Shown: positions 1 through 9,116, numbered from the stretch's first letter. The stretch is DNA of 64,000 nucleotides from Pseudonocardiaceae bacterium (GCA_009379845.1 WHSZ01000001.1:186001-250000), one strand, 5' to 3'. The notes: generated by a model from the sequence alone, not told the origin. Made by a program: numbers and translations.

Positions 1-266
1 ACCGGGACATCGGGCGCCACGGTGAAGCTCACCCGCACCGCGGAACCGCGCGGCTGCACGGAATCCACCTCGCCGACCTTGATTCCGAGCACCCGCACGT
101 CCGATCCCGCATACACCCCAACGGCTCTGCTGAAGTACGCGGTGATCGTGGTGCCCGGTTTCGCCACCGTCGCCCACCACAACGCGCCCATCAGCAGCAG
201 CGTGAGCACGCAAGCCACCGCGACGATCGTGGTCAGGCGGCTGCCGAAATAGCTGCGCGTGGTCAT
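1..266 (-). CDS. mce4D: MCE-family protein Mce4D, N-terminal part (cut by window edge)
   Basis: Only the first 88 or so residues are present. The protein starts MTTRSYFGSRL, has a membrane anchor at about residues 10-32, then the beginning of the MCE beta-barrel domain with the typical GSDVRVLGIKVGEV stretch. Mce proteins form the periplasmic lipid-binding tube of Mce importers; fourth MCE position in this operon means Mce4D. The ATG overlaps the TGA of mce4C (ATGA), so translation is coupled. The rest of the gene and mce4E/F should lie left of the window. Confidence 0.85.
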   Translation of the reverse strand, partial: MTTRSYFGSRLTTIVAVACVLTLLLMGALWWATVAKPGTTITAYFSRAVGVYAGSDVRVLGIKVGEVDSVQPRGSAVRVSFTVAPDVP

Positions 267-1297
267 CGCCCACCCCCTTGCCGGGAGCCGTTCGGCGCAC
301 GCGGGGGGATGCAGCCCTCCGGGTTGATGTCGAAGATCTGGGTGCTGGTTGGCGGTGGGACCAGCCCGCAGATGAAGCCCTCGAACCAGCGGCCGTTACC
401 CACCACGTTGTTGAACAACCGGGCGAACGGCGCGAGATCCCGAATTCCGTTGCTGAGGTTCCGCTGGTTGCGGGCCAGGATCGTGGTGACCGTTTCCAGG
501 TGCCGCAGCGCCGGCCGCAGCTGCTGCTGGTTGTCCCGCACCAACCCGCTGAGCTGGGCTGCCAGGTTCCGGGTGCCGCGCAGCAGGTTGTCCACGGCCC
601 GCTCGCGTCGCTGCAGCTCGTCGAGCAGCAAGCTGCCGTCCGAGATCAGCTTCTGCAGCTGGGTGTCCCGATCGGCGACGGTCTTGCTGACCGAGGACGC
701 GTTGCGCAGCAGGGTGGCCAGCTCCCGATCCCGCGAGGACAACGTCTTGGACAGCGCGGAAAGACCGTTCAACGCCTCGCGCATCCTGCCTGGCGTGTTG
801 GCGAACGTCTCGGACATGACCTGAAAGCTCTCCGCCAGCTGATCGGTATCGATCTGGTCCACAGTGGTCGATACCTGGCTGAACGCGTCCACGATGTCGA
901 ACGGCGCGAGCGTCCTGCTCTTCGGAATCGGCTCGTTCGGTTGCTGGATCCGCTCTCCCCCGGTCTCCAGCGCGAGGTACTTGTCCCCCAGCAACGTCTT
1001 GATCTGGATGGACACCTTCGTCCGATCGCCGATCCGGGTGTCGCGTACCCGGAAGTCCACGCTCACCTGATTGCCATCCAGCTCGACCTCGGTGACAGCG
1101 CCGACCTTGACGCCGGCCACCCGCACCTCGTTGCCCGGCTTCAGGCCCGCGGACTCGGTGAACTTGGCCGTGTATGTGGTGCCGCCACCGATGATCGGCA
1201 GGTCATCGGCGTGGAACGCGGTGAGCCCGGCAAGCACCAGCAACACCAGCGTCACCGCGCCGACGCTGGCCTGGTTCCGTTCGCTGAGCGGCTTCAC
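263..1297 (-). CDS. mce4C: MCE-family protein Mce4C
   Basis: About 344 residues: membrane anchor near residues 12-30 (SVGAVTLVLLVLAGLTA), MCE domain (KPGNEVRVAGVKVGAV, LLGDKYLAL), then a long helical region predicted to form the tube wall, and a C-terminal tail with two Cys. It is one of six Mce subunits of the steroid importer Mce4. I chose GTG at 1297 because AAAGG lies 8 bases upstream and it gives a 4-base GTGA overlap with mce4B, the same coupling seen elsewhere in the operon; GTG at 1306 is the alternative. Confidence 0.88.
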   Translation of the reverse strand: MKPLSERNQASVGAVTLVLLVLAGLTAFHADDLPIIGGGTTYTAKFTESAGLKPGNEVRVAGVKVGAVTEVELDGNQVSVDFRVRDTRIGDRTKVSIQIKTLLGDKYLALETGGERIQQPNEPIPKSRTLAPFDIVDAFSQVSTTVDQIDTDQLAESFQVMSETFANTPGRMREALNGLSALSKTLSSRDRELATLLRNASSVSKTVADRDTQLQKLISDGSLLLDELQRRERAVDNLLRGTRNLAAQLSGLVRDNQQQLRPALRHLETVTTILARNQRNLSNGIRDLAPFARLFNNVVGNGRWFEGFICGLVPPPTSTQIFDINPEGCIPPRAPNGSRQGGGR

Positions 1298-2334
1298 GGC
1301 CCGCACCTTTCAGGGCGCTGCGTGCCGGGCAGCGGCAGCATCGGCAGATCGACCGTGATGCCCAGATCCGAGATTCCGACCCGGCCGGAAAGGCCGCACA
1401 GGTAGTAGTTGAACCAGCCGCCGTAGTTGACCGTTCGGGTGATCTTCCGCACCTTGGGCGCGAGGCCGGAAACGAACTTCTCAACCAGCTGCCGGTGATC
1501 GCCCAGATTCTTCGCCACCGAGCCGAGTTCGGCGATGTCCTGCTTGAGTGGCGGTCGGGCGGATTTCAGCAGATCGGCCGTGGTGTTGGTGAGCTCGCCG
1601 AGCGAGCTGACCGCCTGACCGATCGGGCGGCGCTGTTCGGCGAGGCCGGTGCTCAGTTGCTGCAGCTGATCGATCAGCCCGGCCAGTTCGGCGCGCCGGC
1701 CGTGCACGGTGTCCAGCACGTGGTTCAGATTGTCGATCACCTCACCGATCACCTTGTCCTTGCCGGCAAGCGTCGAGGTGAGCGACCCGATATGGCCGAG
1801 CAGGCTGTGCACGGTGCTGCCCTCACCCTGCAGCACCTGGACCAGTTCCGCGGACAGCTTGTTCACGTCGTCCGGATTGAGTGCCTGGAACAGCGGCTTG
1901 AACCCGTTGAACAACGCGTTGAGGTTCAGCGCCGGCTGGGTGCGTTCGAGCGGGATCAGCTCGCCCGGACGCAGCACCGAGGGGGTTTGGCTCTGCCCGG
2001 TCGAGAGCGCGACGTACTTCTGGCCGACCAGGTTGCGGTACTTGATGCGCGCAGTGACATCGCTCGGAAGTCGCCTGGACGCCTCGATCTCGAAGCCCAC
2101 GTCCGCGTAGGTATCCCGGACGGTTTCGATCGAGGTGACCCGGCCGATCCGCACGCCGGACATCCGCACGTCGTCGCCCTCGTTCAGCGCCGTGACGTCG
2201 GTGAATCGTGCCCGGTAGTCGGACGTGTCGCTGGTATTGGTGTTGGCGATGGTGAACCCGAGTACCCCGGTGAGCAGCACCGTGACAACCGTGAACACCG
2301 CGATCTTGATCAGTGGTGGGAGCAGTCCCCTCAT
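1294..2334 (-). CDS. mce4B: MCE-family protein Mce4B
   Basis: About 346 residues. A membrane helix (IKIAVFTVVTVLLTGVLGF) is followed by the MCE domain (EGDDVRMSGVRIGRV, LVGQKYVAL) and a helical C-terminal half. Known role of the family: subunit of the Mce lipid-transport channel. The ATG at 2334 overlaps the stop of mce4A (ATGA); a longer in-frame extension to 2388 would run into mce4A and is rejected. Position second among the mce genes supports the Mce4B assignment. Confidence 0.88.
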   Translation of the reverse strand: MRGLLPPLIKIAVFTVVTVLLTGVLGFTIANTNTSDTSDYRARFTDVTALNEGDDVRMSGVRIGRVTSIETVRDTYADVGFEIEASRRLPSDVTARIKYRNLVGQKYVALSTGQSQTPSVLRPGELIPLERTQPALNLNALFNGFKPLFQALNPDDVNKLSAELVQVLQGEGSTVHSLLGHIGSLTSTLAGKDKVIGEVIDNLNHVLDTVHGRRAELAGLIDQLQQLSTGLAEQRRPIGQAVSSLGELTNTTADLLKSARPPLKQDIAELGSVAKNLGDHRQLVEKFVSGLAPKVRKITRTVNYGGWFNYYLCGLSGRVGISDLGITVDLPMLPLPGTQRPERCGP

Positions 2335-3695
2335 CGCAACCGCACCTCCGTCCCGCGGTAAAGCGGGCCGACGAGCAGGCTGCTCCACTCCGGTACCTCA
2401 GCGGGCATCACGCCGAGCTGTGGGCCGAGCAGTGCCCCGATCACGTCCCGTTCCGCCGGCGAGTTGGCCACCTGCGAGCCGCCGGACACCGACTGCGGCA
2501 CGGTTGGCTGGAACTTCTCAGGGTTGTCGGTCTCGCCGGGTGGCGGTTTGTACGAGCCGTCCTTGACCGGCCCTTCGGCCGGATACTGCGGGAATCGATC
2601 CGGCGGCACACCACGCGGATAGCACCGCGGGCCCCGCTTGTCCTCGTTGCGCGGCTCGTCCCTGCCAGGCAGGTACTTGCCACGGGTCGAGGTGATCTCC
2701 ATGGTCACCCTGCCGACCTCCGGATGCGCGGTTCCCTTGCCGAACGCGCGGTCCGCGGCCGGGATCTGCTTCACGAGCTGATCGAGCAGGCAGGGGTACT
2801 CCGGCGCGTACTTCGCCAGAACCTCTAATGTGGACTGAACGTTCGCGCTCAAGTGGATCAGGTTGTTCTTGTTCGCGTCCAAAAAGGACTTCAGGTTGAT
2901 CGAAGCGGTGGTCAGCGTCTCGAACAGGCCGCGCAGCTGGGTCTGTTGCTGGACAACGGTCCGCGTGGTGCTGGTCAGATCGCTCAACGCCCGCAGCAGA
3001 TCGGGGGCGGCGTCCGAGTAGGTGTTCGCGACCGACGAGAGGTCTTCGATGTTCGCCCGTACATCGGGCATGGACGGGAGGAGCCGTTCCAGGTAGGTGT
3101 TCAGCTCGACCAGCGTGTCGCCTACCTGCTTGCCCCTGCCCTCCAGCGCGGTGGAGACCGAATGCAGCGTGGTGGCCAGCTTTTGCGGCTGCACCGCCTG
3201 CAGCACCGGCATCAGGTTGTTCAGCACCCGCTCGATCTCGACGGCCGAACTGCTGCGATCCTGCCCGATCACCGAGCCTGATTCCAGCATCTGGCCGGAC
3301 GGCTCGCTCGGCAGCTGCAAAGCCACGTAGCGTTCCCCGAACAGCGTCTTCGGCAACAGCCGGGCAGCCACGTTCGCCGGGATCTTCGCGGCCGACTCGG
3401 GGCGCAGCGCGAGATCGAGCACGGCCCGCTCGCCGGACGCGCGGACCTCCCGCACGTCGCCAACGATCAGCCCGCGTACCTTCACGTCCGCGCCGACCCG
3501 CAGCTGGTTACCGACATGATCGGTGTGCAGGCTCACCGTGGTCACCGGCGTGAATGCCTTGCGGTAGAAGCCAATGCTCATCGCGACGAACAGCGCGGCG
3601 ATGACGAGGAACACCAGCCCGTAAAGCCGGTACCGAAGCCGCTTGACCACCGGACGCTCGGCTTTCCGGTGAAAGGCACTCCCGCGCTGCGTCAT
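2331..3695 (-). CDS. mce4A: MCE-family protein Mce4A
   Basis: 454 residues. A basic N-terminus and membrane helix (LYGLVFLVIAALFVAMSIGF) precede the MCE domain (VGADVKVRGLIVGDV, LFGERYVAL), a long coiled/helical region and a Pro-rich tail rich in charged residues. In M. tuberculosis Mce4A contributes to cholesterol import. ATG at 3695 overlaps the TGA of yrbE4B; the reading frame stays open upstream to 4004 only because it runs antiparallel-free through yrbE4B in another frame, so the longer start is rejected. Confidence 0.88.
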   Translation of the reverse strand: MTQRGSAFHRKAERPVVKRLRYRLYGLVFLVIAALFVAMSIGFYRKAFTPVTTVSLHTDHVGNQLRVGADVKVRGLIVGDVREVRASGERAVLDLALRPESAAKIPANVAARLLPKTLFGERYVALQLPSEPSGQMLESGSVIGQDRSSSAVEIERVLNNLMPVLQAVQPQKLATTLHSVSTALEGRGKQVGDTLVELNTYLERLLPSMPDVRANIEDLSSVANTYSDAAPDLLRALSDLTSTTRTVVQQQTQLRGLFETLTTASINLKSFLDANKNNLIHLSANVQSTLEVLAKYAPEYPCLLDQLVKQIPAADRAFGKGTAHPEVGRVTMEITSTRGKYLPGRDEPRNEDKRGPRCYPRGVPPDRFPQYPAEGPVKDGSYKPPPGETDNPEKFQPTVPQSVSGGSQVANSPAERDVIGALLGPQLGVMPAEVPEWSSLLVGPLYRGTEVRLR

Positions 3696-4576
3696 CCGGC
3701 GATCCTCACCGTGGTGGTGGCTCCCCAGATCGCCAAGCTGAGAAAGAAGTCCAGCAGGATCTGCAGCACCAGCGCGGCACGCACGGCGCGCCCGACGGCC
3801 ACCCCCACCCCGGCCGGCCCGCCGGTCGCGGTGAAGCCGTAATAGCAGTGCACCATGATGACTACGAGGCTGAACACCAGCACTTTCAAGAATGACCACA
3901 ACACGTCCTCCGGCGGGAGGAATAAGTGGAAGTAGTGGTCGTAGGTGCCGGCCGACTGCCCGTAGAACCACACCGTGACCTGGCGGGAGGCCAGGTAGGA
4001 GCACAGCAGCCCCACCACGTACAGTGGGATCACCGCGGCGATCCCGGCAAGCACCCTGGTGGTGACCAGATACGGCACGCTGGGCACCGCCATCACCTCG
4101 AGCGCGTCGATCTCATCCGAGATTCGCATGGCGCCGAGCTGGGCGGTGAAACCGCAGCCGACGGTGGCGGACAGTGCCAGCCCCGCCGCCAGTGGGGCCA
4201 CTTCCCTCGTGTTGAAGTAGGCCGCGATGAACCCGGTCAGCGCCGAGGTGCCGAGCTGGTTCAGCGCGGAGTAGCCCTGCAAACCGACGATCAGACCGGT
4301 GAACATCGTCATGCCGACCATCACGCCGAGGGTCCCGCCGATCACCGCGAGCGCGCCGCTGCCAAAGAAGACCTCGCTCAGCAGCCGCATGATCTCCTTC
4401 GGATAGCGCACCAGGGTGCGTGGCGCCCATGCCAGCGCGCGGCCGTAGAACGCCAGCTGGTATCCCAGTGCACCGAGGCCGTCCAGCGGGCGGCCCGCGA
4501 CGTCGAGCGCGTCACGCATCGCCGACGAGCGCTGTGTCTCCGAGAGGCCCCCGGGCTGCTGCTTGACGGCCGCCAT
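3692..4576 (-). CDS. yrbE4B: Mce4 permease YrbE4B (MlaE family)
   Basis: 294 residues with about five to six hydrophobic segments and the MlaE/YrbE permease signature (SDEIDALEVMAVPSVPYLV, the EIDA...P element). With YrbE4A it forms the inner-membrane permease that pairs with an MceG-type ATPase (not in the window). The C-terminus resembles other YrbEB proteins and ends TTVRIAG. It starts 3 bases downstream of the yrbE4A stop region and is coupled to mce4A by an ATGA overlap. Assignment to the Mce4 system rests on the adjacent sterol genes. Confidence 0.9.
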   Translation of the reverse strand: MAAVKQQPGGLSETQRSSAMRDALDVAGRPLDGLGALGYQLAFYGRALAWAPRTLVRYPKEIMRLLSEVFFGSGALAVIGGTLGVMVGMTMFTGLIVGLQGYSALNQLGTSALTGFIAAYFNTREVAPLAAGLALSATVGCGFTAQLGAMRISDEIDALEVMAVPSVPYLVTTRVLAGIAAVIPLYVVGLLCSYLASRQVTVWFYGQSAGTYDHYFHLFLPPEDVLWSFLKVLVFSLVVIMVHCYYGFTATGGPAGVGVAVGRAVRAALVLQILLDFFLSLAIWGATTTVRIAG

Positions 4577-4579
4577 AGG

Positions 4580-5371
4580 TCAGGTTCCCTTCGGCGGCAC
4601 GACTTGCAGGTAGATCCCGGTGATCACGACGTTGATCAGGAAAAGCAGCAGGAAGGTGATCACCACGGTCTGGTTCACCGCATCGCCCACTCCTTTCGGC
4701 CCGCTGGACGGGTTCAGACCGCGGTAGGAGGCCACGATGCCCGCGACGAAGCCGTACAGCAGCGCCTTGAACTCACTGATCCACAGATCCGGTAGCTGGG
4801 CGAGCGCGTTGAAACTCACCAGGTACGCGCCGGGACTGCCGCCCTGCAGCACGATGTTGAAGAAGTAACCGCCGCACACCCCGACGACGCTGACCAACCC
4901 GTTCAGCAAGACCGCGACACCCATCGCGGCCAGCACCCGTGGCACGATCAGCCGCTGGACCGGCGAGATGCCGAGCACCCGCATCGCGTCGATCTCTTCC
5001 CGGATGGTGCGCGCACCGAGATCGGCGCAGACCGCCGAACCACCCGCGCCAGCCACCAGCAGCGCGGTGATCAGCGGGCTGGCCTGCTGCACGATCGCCA
5101 GGGCGCTGGCCGCGCCGATGAACGATTGCGCGCCGATCTGCTGGGTCAACGAACCCAGCTGCAACGCGATCACCGCACCGAACGGGATCGAGATCAACGC
5201 GGTCGGCAGGATCGTGACGCTGGCGAACAACCAGGCCTGCTGGATGAATTCCCGGAACTGGAAAGGCCTGCGCGGCAGGTAACGGGCCACATCCCAGGCA
5301 AGCGACGTCATTCGACCGACGTGCCGCAGCCCGGAAACCCCGATGAACTCGGTCCTCGCGCCGCCCCTCAT
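4580..5371 (-). CDS. yrbE4A: Mce4 permease YrbE4A (MlaE family)
   Basis: 263 residues, strongly like mycobacterial YrbE4A: RRPFQFREF near residue 35, the core element AVCADLGARTIREEIDAMRV, and NQTVV plus a terminal hydrophobic segment. It is half of the permease of the steroid importer. GGAG lies 10 bases before the ATG at 5371; a second in-frame ATG (MTSLAWDVAR, residue 21) is possible. The start codon overlaps the stop of a small upstream ORF (ATGA). Confidence 0.9.
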   Translation of the reverse strand: MRGGARTEFIGVSGLRHVGRMTSLAWDVARYLPRRPFQFREFIQQAWLFASVTILPTALISIPFGAVIALQLGSLTQQIGAQSFIGAASALAIVQQASPLITALLVAGAGGSAVCADLGARTIREEIDAMRVLGISPVQRLIVPRVLAAMGVAVLLNGLVSVVGVCGGYFFNIVLQGGSPGAYLVSFNALAQLPDLWISEFKALLYGFVAGIVASYRGLNPSSGPKGVGDAVNQTVVITFLLLFLINVVITGIYLQVVPPKGT

Positions 5372-5580
5372 CCGCTATCAACTCCGGCAGCAGTGAAATT
5401 CGCGGCCGCACCGAATATCAGGGTCGCCATTCGGCCCGCTCGGATTTTATCGCGGATTCGCCGTACCGGGTCGGTACACGCCGGCTGACGGAATTCGCAC
5501 ACGGTCGGCCTCCCCCGGCGGGCCCGCGCGAATTCACCAGACGTACACGGGACATTCCGCGCCATGGAGGTATCCAGCAT
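5368..5580 (-). CDS. Possible small protein leading the mce4 operon
   Basis: I do not recognise it. A 70-codon ORF starts MLDTSMARNVPC behind a very good Shine-Dalgarno (AGGAGG, 4 bases before ATG), lies just downstream of a KstR-type operator, and ends in an ATGA overlap with yrbE4A. Those three points argue that it is translated and couples ribosomes into yrbE4A. Against it: only about two thirds of third codon positions are G/C, clearly lower than in neighbouring genes, and no domain or membrane helix is evident. It could be a leader ORF rather than a functional protein. Confidence 0.4.
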   Translation of the reverse strand: MLDTSMARNVPCTSGEFARARRGRPTVCEFRQPACTDPVRRIRDKIRAGRMATLIFGAAANFTAAGVDSG

Positions 5581-5829
5581 CCAACCTCCTAACTCCTGGA
5601 ATCCCCGACCCAGCCAAGGCGTGTGTGAAACAAGTTACACGAAGGATAAACATATCGACGATCGCGTGTCGAGCCACGACAAGGACCGGTTCAACAATTT
5701 TTTGTCAACATCGTTATGCCCATAACGCCTCGGAACTCGAAACGAAAGAAGGGCGGCATGAAAAGCTGCACGGCGCCGAAAAAATAAGTCGCCGTTGCTA
5801 TTCCGACATCGATATCGAAATATTCGCGA
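5581..5829. other. AT-rich intergenic region upstream of mce4
   Basis: About 250 bases, clearly richer in A/T than the rest. It holds the KstR-type site at 5626-5639 and a perfect inverted repeat, CGTTATG-CC-CATAACG, at 5712-5727 near the end of the upstream SDR gene, which may be an operator or a weak terminator. ORFs read through here have poor codon usage and no support. Confidence 0.5.
5626..5639. promoter_or_regulatory. KstR-type operator upstream of the mce4 operon
   Basis: TGAAACAAGTTACA matches TnnAACnnGTTnnA, the KstR operator pattern, at every fixed position. It lies 46 bases upstream of the small ORF and about 255 bases upstream of yrbE4A, consistent with steroid-responsive control of the importer. 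Confidence 0.7.
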
Positions 5830-6594
5830 TCAGCCGATGGACAGCGCGTGCGTTGCCGTGGCACCCCCATCCGCGACGAACTCCGATCCGGTGCAGTACG
5901 AGCTCTCGTCACTGCCGAGAAACACCACGAGCTCGGCGATCTCCGCCGGCTGACCGATCCGGCCGAGCGCGACCTTCTCGCCGATCGGTGTCATGTCGAC
6001 GTTCGCGCCACCCGCGGCGTCCTGAACCATCCGGGTATCGATCATCCCAGGGTGCACCGAGTTGACCCGGATCCCGCGGCCACCGAGTTCCATGGCGGCC
6101 ACCTTCGTCATGCCGCGAATCGCGAACTTGGTCGCTGAATACGCGGTCAGGTAGGCCATTCCGGCGATTCCCTCGATCGACGACACGTTCACGATGGAAC
6201 CGCCGCCGGCCGCGCTCATGCCGGGTACCACGGCACGCATGCCGAGGAAAGTACCGATCTGGTTCACCCGGATCACGTGCTCGTAGTCCGCGAGGCTGGT
6301 CTTCTCGATCGGCGAGAAATGCACGATGCCGGCATTGTTGACCAGCACGTCGACGTTTCCGTGTGTCGCGCTGATGTCCTCGAGGGCCTGCGACCAGTCC
6401 TGTTCGGACGAAACATCCAGATGGCGGTACCTGGCGTTGTCACCGAGCTCGTCCGCGAGCTCCTTGCCCTCGTCGTCGAGCACGTCGCCGACGATCACGC
6501 TGGCACCTTCCGCGACGAACCGGCGCGCCGAGGCCGCTCCCTGCCCGCGCGCCGCCCCGGTGATCAGGGCCGTCTTGCCGTCCAGCCTGCCCAT
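5830..6594 (-). CDS. SDR-family hydroxysteroid dehydrogenase-like protein
   Basis: 254 residues, a complete classical SDR: cofactor loop TGAARGQG at residues 12-19, NNAG near 86, catalytic Ser139, Tyr152 and Lys156 (YSATK). The sequence is close in style to mycobacterial FabG3 (Rv2002, 20-beta/3-alpha hydroxysteroid dehydrogenase), with shared runs such as GSIVNVSSIEG and LGSDESSYCTGSEF. Likely oxidises or reduces a hydroxyl/keto group on a sterol intermediate; the exact position is not readable. It is the last gene of the fdxD-adh-hsd4A-aldh-SDR run, 28 bases after the aldehyde dehydrogenase. Confidence 0.8.
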   Translation of the reverse strand: MGRLDGKTALITGAARGQGAASARRFVAEGASVIVGDVLDDEGKELADELGDNARYRHLDVSSEQDWSQALEDISATHGNVDVLVNNAGIVHFSPIEKTSLADYEHVIRVNQIGTFLGMRAVVPGMSAAGGGSIVNVSSIEGIAGMAYLTAYSATKFAIRGMTKVAAMELGGRGIRVNSVHPGMIDTRMVQDAAGGANVDMTPIGEKVALGRIGQPAEIAELVVFLGSDESSYCTGSEFVADGGATATHALSIG

Positions 6595-6622
6595 CTACGC
6601 CTCACACCGTCCGTTCTCGTCG

Positions 6623-8134
6623 TCACATGATCTCGTCGGTGAGCGGAAGCAAGACGGTCTTCAGCTCGGTGTACGCCTCGAACGCCGAGCGCCCACCTTC
6701 CCTGCCGATACCGGACTGCTTGAATCCGCCGAACGGCACGTGCGGTTCGACTTGGAATCCGTTCACACCAATGGTTCCGGCCCGCAGCTTGCGGGAAACC
6801 TTGAACGCGCGTCTGGCGTCCGATGTGTACACGCCCGCGCCGAGACCGTATTCCGTGTCGTTGGCAAGCCGGATCGCCTCGTCCTCGTCGGTGAACGGCA
6901 CCACGGACAGCACCGGCCCGAAGATCTCTTCCCGCGCGATGCTCATCCCGTTGTCCACGTCCGCGAAGATCGTTGGCCGGACGAAGTGCCCGCTGCTGAG
7001 GTCGCCGTCCGGCCGGTCGCCGCCGGTGACCAGCCGGGCGCCTTCCCGCTGGCCCGTCTCGATGTAACCGAGTACCCGGTCCAGCTGCCGCTCGTTGATC
7101 AGCGGGCTGGCCAGCACCGCCGCGTCGAACGGATCGCCGTAGGTGATCGCGTCGGCCATCATCTGTGCCGAGGCGAGGAACTGGTCGTAAACATCGCGGT
7201 GCACCAGCGCTCTGGTGTGTGCCACGCAGGCCTGGCCGGACACACCCATGGTGACGGTGCCCATCGTGGTCATCCCGGCCATCCCGACATCCGGGGCGTC
7301 CGGGAATACGATCGTCGGGCTCTTGCCGCCGAGCTCGAGTGATACCCGTTTCAGGGTGTCGGCCGATGCTTCCACGATTCGCTTCCCCACCGCCCTGCTG
7401 CCGGTGAAGCTCACCTTGTCCACGCCAGGGTGGGTGATCAGGGCCTCCCCGGTCGGCTTGCCAGGACCGGTCACCACGTTGACCGCGCCGCCGGGGACGC
7501 CGGCCTCGACGAGCAGCTCCACCATGCGCAGCACGCTGAACGTGGCGTACTCGGAAGGTTTCACCACCACGGTGCAACCGGCGGCCAGGGCCGGCGCGAG
7601 CTTCTGGGCGAACAGCAGGAAGGGCGCGTTCCACGGCAGGATCGCCGCGACCACGCCGACCGGCTCACGGAAGGTCATGGCAAGGTGCTCGCCGCCCTGG
7701 TATGCGGGCAGCGTCTGGCCGCCGAGCTTGTCCACCCAGCCGGCGTGATGATCGAAGACGTCGGCGGCGGCGCCGACCGAGGTCGCGTACACCGCGGCGA
7801 AGGACAGCGGTACACCGTTGTCCATCGCCTGCAGGCCGCGAAGCTGGTCCGCATGCTCGCGGAGCAACTCGGCGCTCCGGTGCAGGATCTGGATGCGCTG
7901 CCCCGCGCGCATTCCCGGCCACGGACCCTCGTCGAACGCAGTGCGGGCTGCCTGTACCGCATCGTCCACATCGGACCCACCAGCGACGGCGAACTCACCG
8001 ATCTGCTCGCCAGTCGCCGGATGGTAGTGACTCCAGGTCTCCTCGTCGCGGGATGCCCGCCACTTGCCGTCGATGTAGAGCAGGCCGTCGGTCAGCCCGA
8101 CCGACTCGCGATGCGATCGAACGGTGAGCGTCAT
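6623..8134 (-). CDS. NAD(P)-dependent aldehyde dehydrogenase
   Basis: 503 residues, the usual ALDH length. Catalytic residues are visible: Asn169 in PWNAPF, Glu267 in LELGGKSP, and the nucleophile Cys303 in GQACVAHTR; the C-terminal EEIFGPVLSV and PFGGFKQSG motifs are present. It oxidises an aldehyde to an acid. Start ATG has AAGGAGGAG 8 bases upstream. Its place between Hsd4A and an SDR, downstream of an alcohol dehydrogenase, suggests conversion of a side-chain (C26/C27) or released aldehyde during sterol breakdown; that role is inference. Confidence 0.85.
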   Translation of the reverse strand: MTLTVRSHRESVGLTDGLLYIDGKWRASRDEETWSHYHPATGEQIGEFAVAGGSDVDDAVQAARTAFDEGPWPGMRAGQRIQILHRSAELLREHADQLRGLQAMDNGVPLSFAAVYATSVGAAADVFDHHAGWVDKLGGQTLPAYQGGEHLAMTFREPVGVVAAILPWNAPFLLFAQKLAPALAAGCTVVVKPSEYATFSVLRMVELLVEAGVPGGAVNVVTGPGKPTGEALITHPGVDKVSFTGSRAVGKRIVEASADTLKRVSLELGGKSPTIVFPDAPDVGMAGMTTMGTVTMGVSGQACVAHTRALVHRDVYDQFLASAQMMADAITYGDPFDAAVLASPLINERQLDRVLGYIETGQREGARLVTGGDRPDGDLSSGHFVRPTIFADVDNGMSIAREEIFGPVLSVVPFTDEDEAIRLANDTEYGLGAGVYTSDARRAFKVSRKLRAGTIGVNGFQVEPHVPFGGFKQSGIGREGGRSAFEAYTELKTVLLPLTDEIM

Positions 8135-8173
8135 GGTGAGCTCCTCCTTGGTATACGCGCCAAGCTTGGTCGA

Positions 8174-9079
8174 TCAGGACAGCGACATGACATCCGCGGC
8201 TGCGAACGTCCGTTGTGGATCGCGAGCATCGAAGTAGCGGCCGACCGACTCGGCGAGTTCGGCGTGCGTCCACGCACTTCCCGGCGCGTCGAAACGTCTT
8301 TCCACGGCCGGCGCGGAAAGCAGTGCCACCATGCCGCCGTACACCACGAACACCTGGCCACTGATCGCGTCCGCGTCCGGGGAAGCCAGGTAGGCCACGA
8401 ACGGCGCGACATGGTCCACGGAAAGCGGATCGGTCTCGCCTTCCGGTGCGGCGCCGAACACGCCTTCGGTCATCGCGGTACGCGCCCGAGGGCAGATCGC
8501 GTTGGCGCGCACGCCGTACCGGGCAAGCGCCCGCGCGGTGGAAAGGGTGAGCGCCACGATTCCGGACTTGGCAGCCGCGTAGTTCGGCTGCCCTTCGGAG
8601 CCGAGCAGGGACGCTTCGGACGCGGTGTTCACCACCCGGCCGTACACCGGTCCACCGTCTGCTTTGGACAGGGTTCGCCAGTGTGCCGCGGCGTTACGGG
8701 ACAGCAGGAATCCACCCCGCAGGTGCACCCGGATCACGTCGTCCCACTCCTGATCGGACATGTTGAACAGCATCCGGTCGCGTGTCATACCGGCATTGTT
8801 GACCAGAACGTGCAGCCCGCCGAGTTGCTCGACGGCGGCCGTGGTCAGCGCGTCCGCGGTCGCACGTTCCGCGATGTCCCCGGTGATCGGGATCGCCTTG
8901 CCGCCGAGCTCGGCGATCTCGTCGGCCACGGTGGACAGCGCGCCGGCGTCGATGTCACCGATCACCAGGTTGGCGCCTGCGCGGGCGAGCGCGAGCGCTT
9001 CGGCCCTGCCGAGCCCGCCACCGGCACCGGTGACGACCGCGACCTTGCCGTCCAGGCCGGACCCCGCTTGACGGTCCAC
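8174..9079 (-). CDS. hsd4A: Hsd4A/ChsB1-type SDR: beta-hydroxyacyl-CoA / 17-beta-hydroxysteroid dehydrogenase
   Basis: 301 residues. N-terminal SDR domain with TGAGGGLG at residues 18-25, NNAG at 94-97, Ser154, Tyr167 and Lys171, then the roughly 50-residue C-terminal extension typical of Rv3502c-type proteins. Known for the family: oxidation of the 3-hydroxyacyl-CoA formed on the sterol side chain, with 17-beta-hydroxysteroid activity. GTG start at 9079 has GGAG 6 bases upstream. In M. tuberculosis this gene sits directly between fdxD and yrbE4A; here three other genes separate it from them. Confidence 0.85.
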   Translation of the reverse strand: MDRQAGSGLDGKVAVVTGAGGGLGRAEALALARAGANLVIGDIDAGALSTVADEIAELGGKAIPITGDIAERATADALTTAAVEQLGGLHVLVNNAGMTRDRMLFNMSDQEWDDVIRVHLRGGFLLSRNAAAHWRTLSKADGGPVYGRVVNTASEASLLGSEGQPNYAAAKSGIVALTLSTARALARYGVRANAICPRARTAMTEGVFGAAPEGETDPLSVDHVAPFVAYLASPDADAISGQVFVVYGGMVALLSAPAVERRFDAPGSAWTHAELAESVGRYFDARDPQRTFAAADVMSLS

Positions 9080-9116
9080 ACGCGACTCCGTTTCTACCGC
9101 GATTCGCAGGCGATGC

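Noticed and set aside
278-1405. Long plus-strand frame opposite mce4C
   Set aside because: No domain and typical antisense composition; the minus strand codes for an MCE protein.
5625-6065. 146-codon plus-strand frame over the mce4 upstream region
   Set aside because: Starts in AT-rich intergenic DNA and ends antisense to the SDR gene; no ribosome site or similarity.
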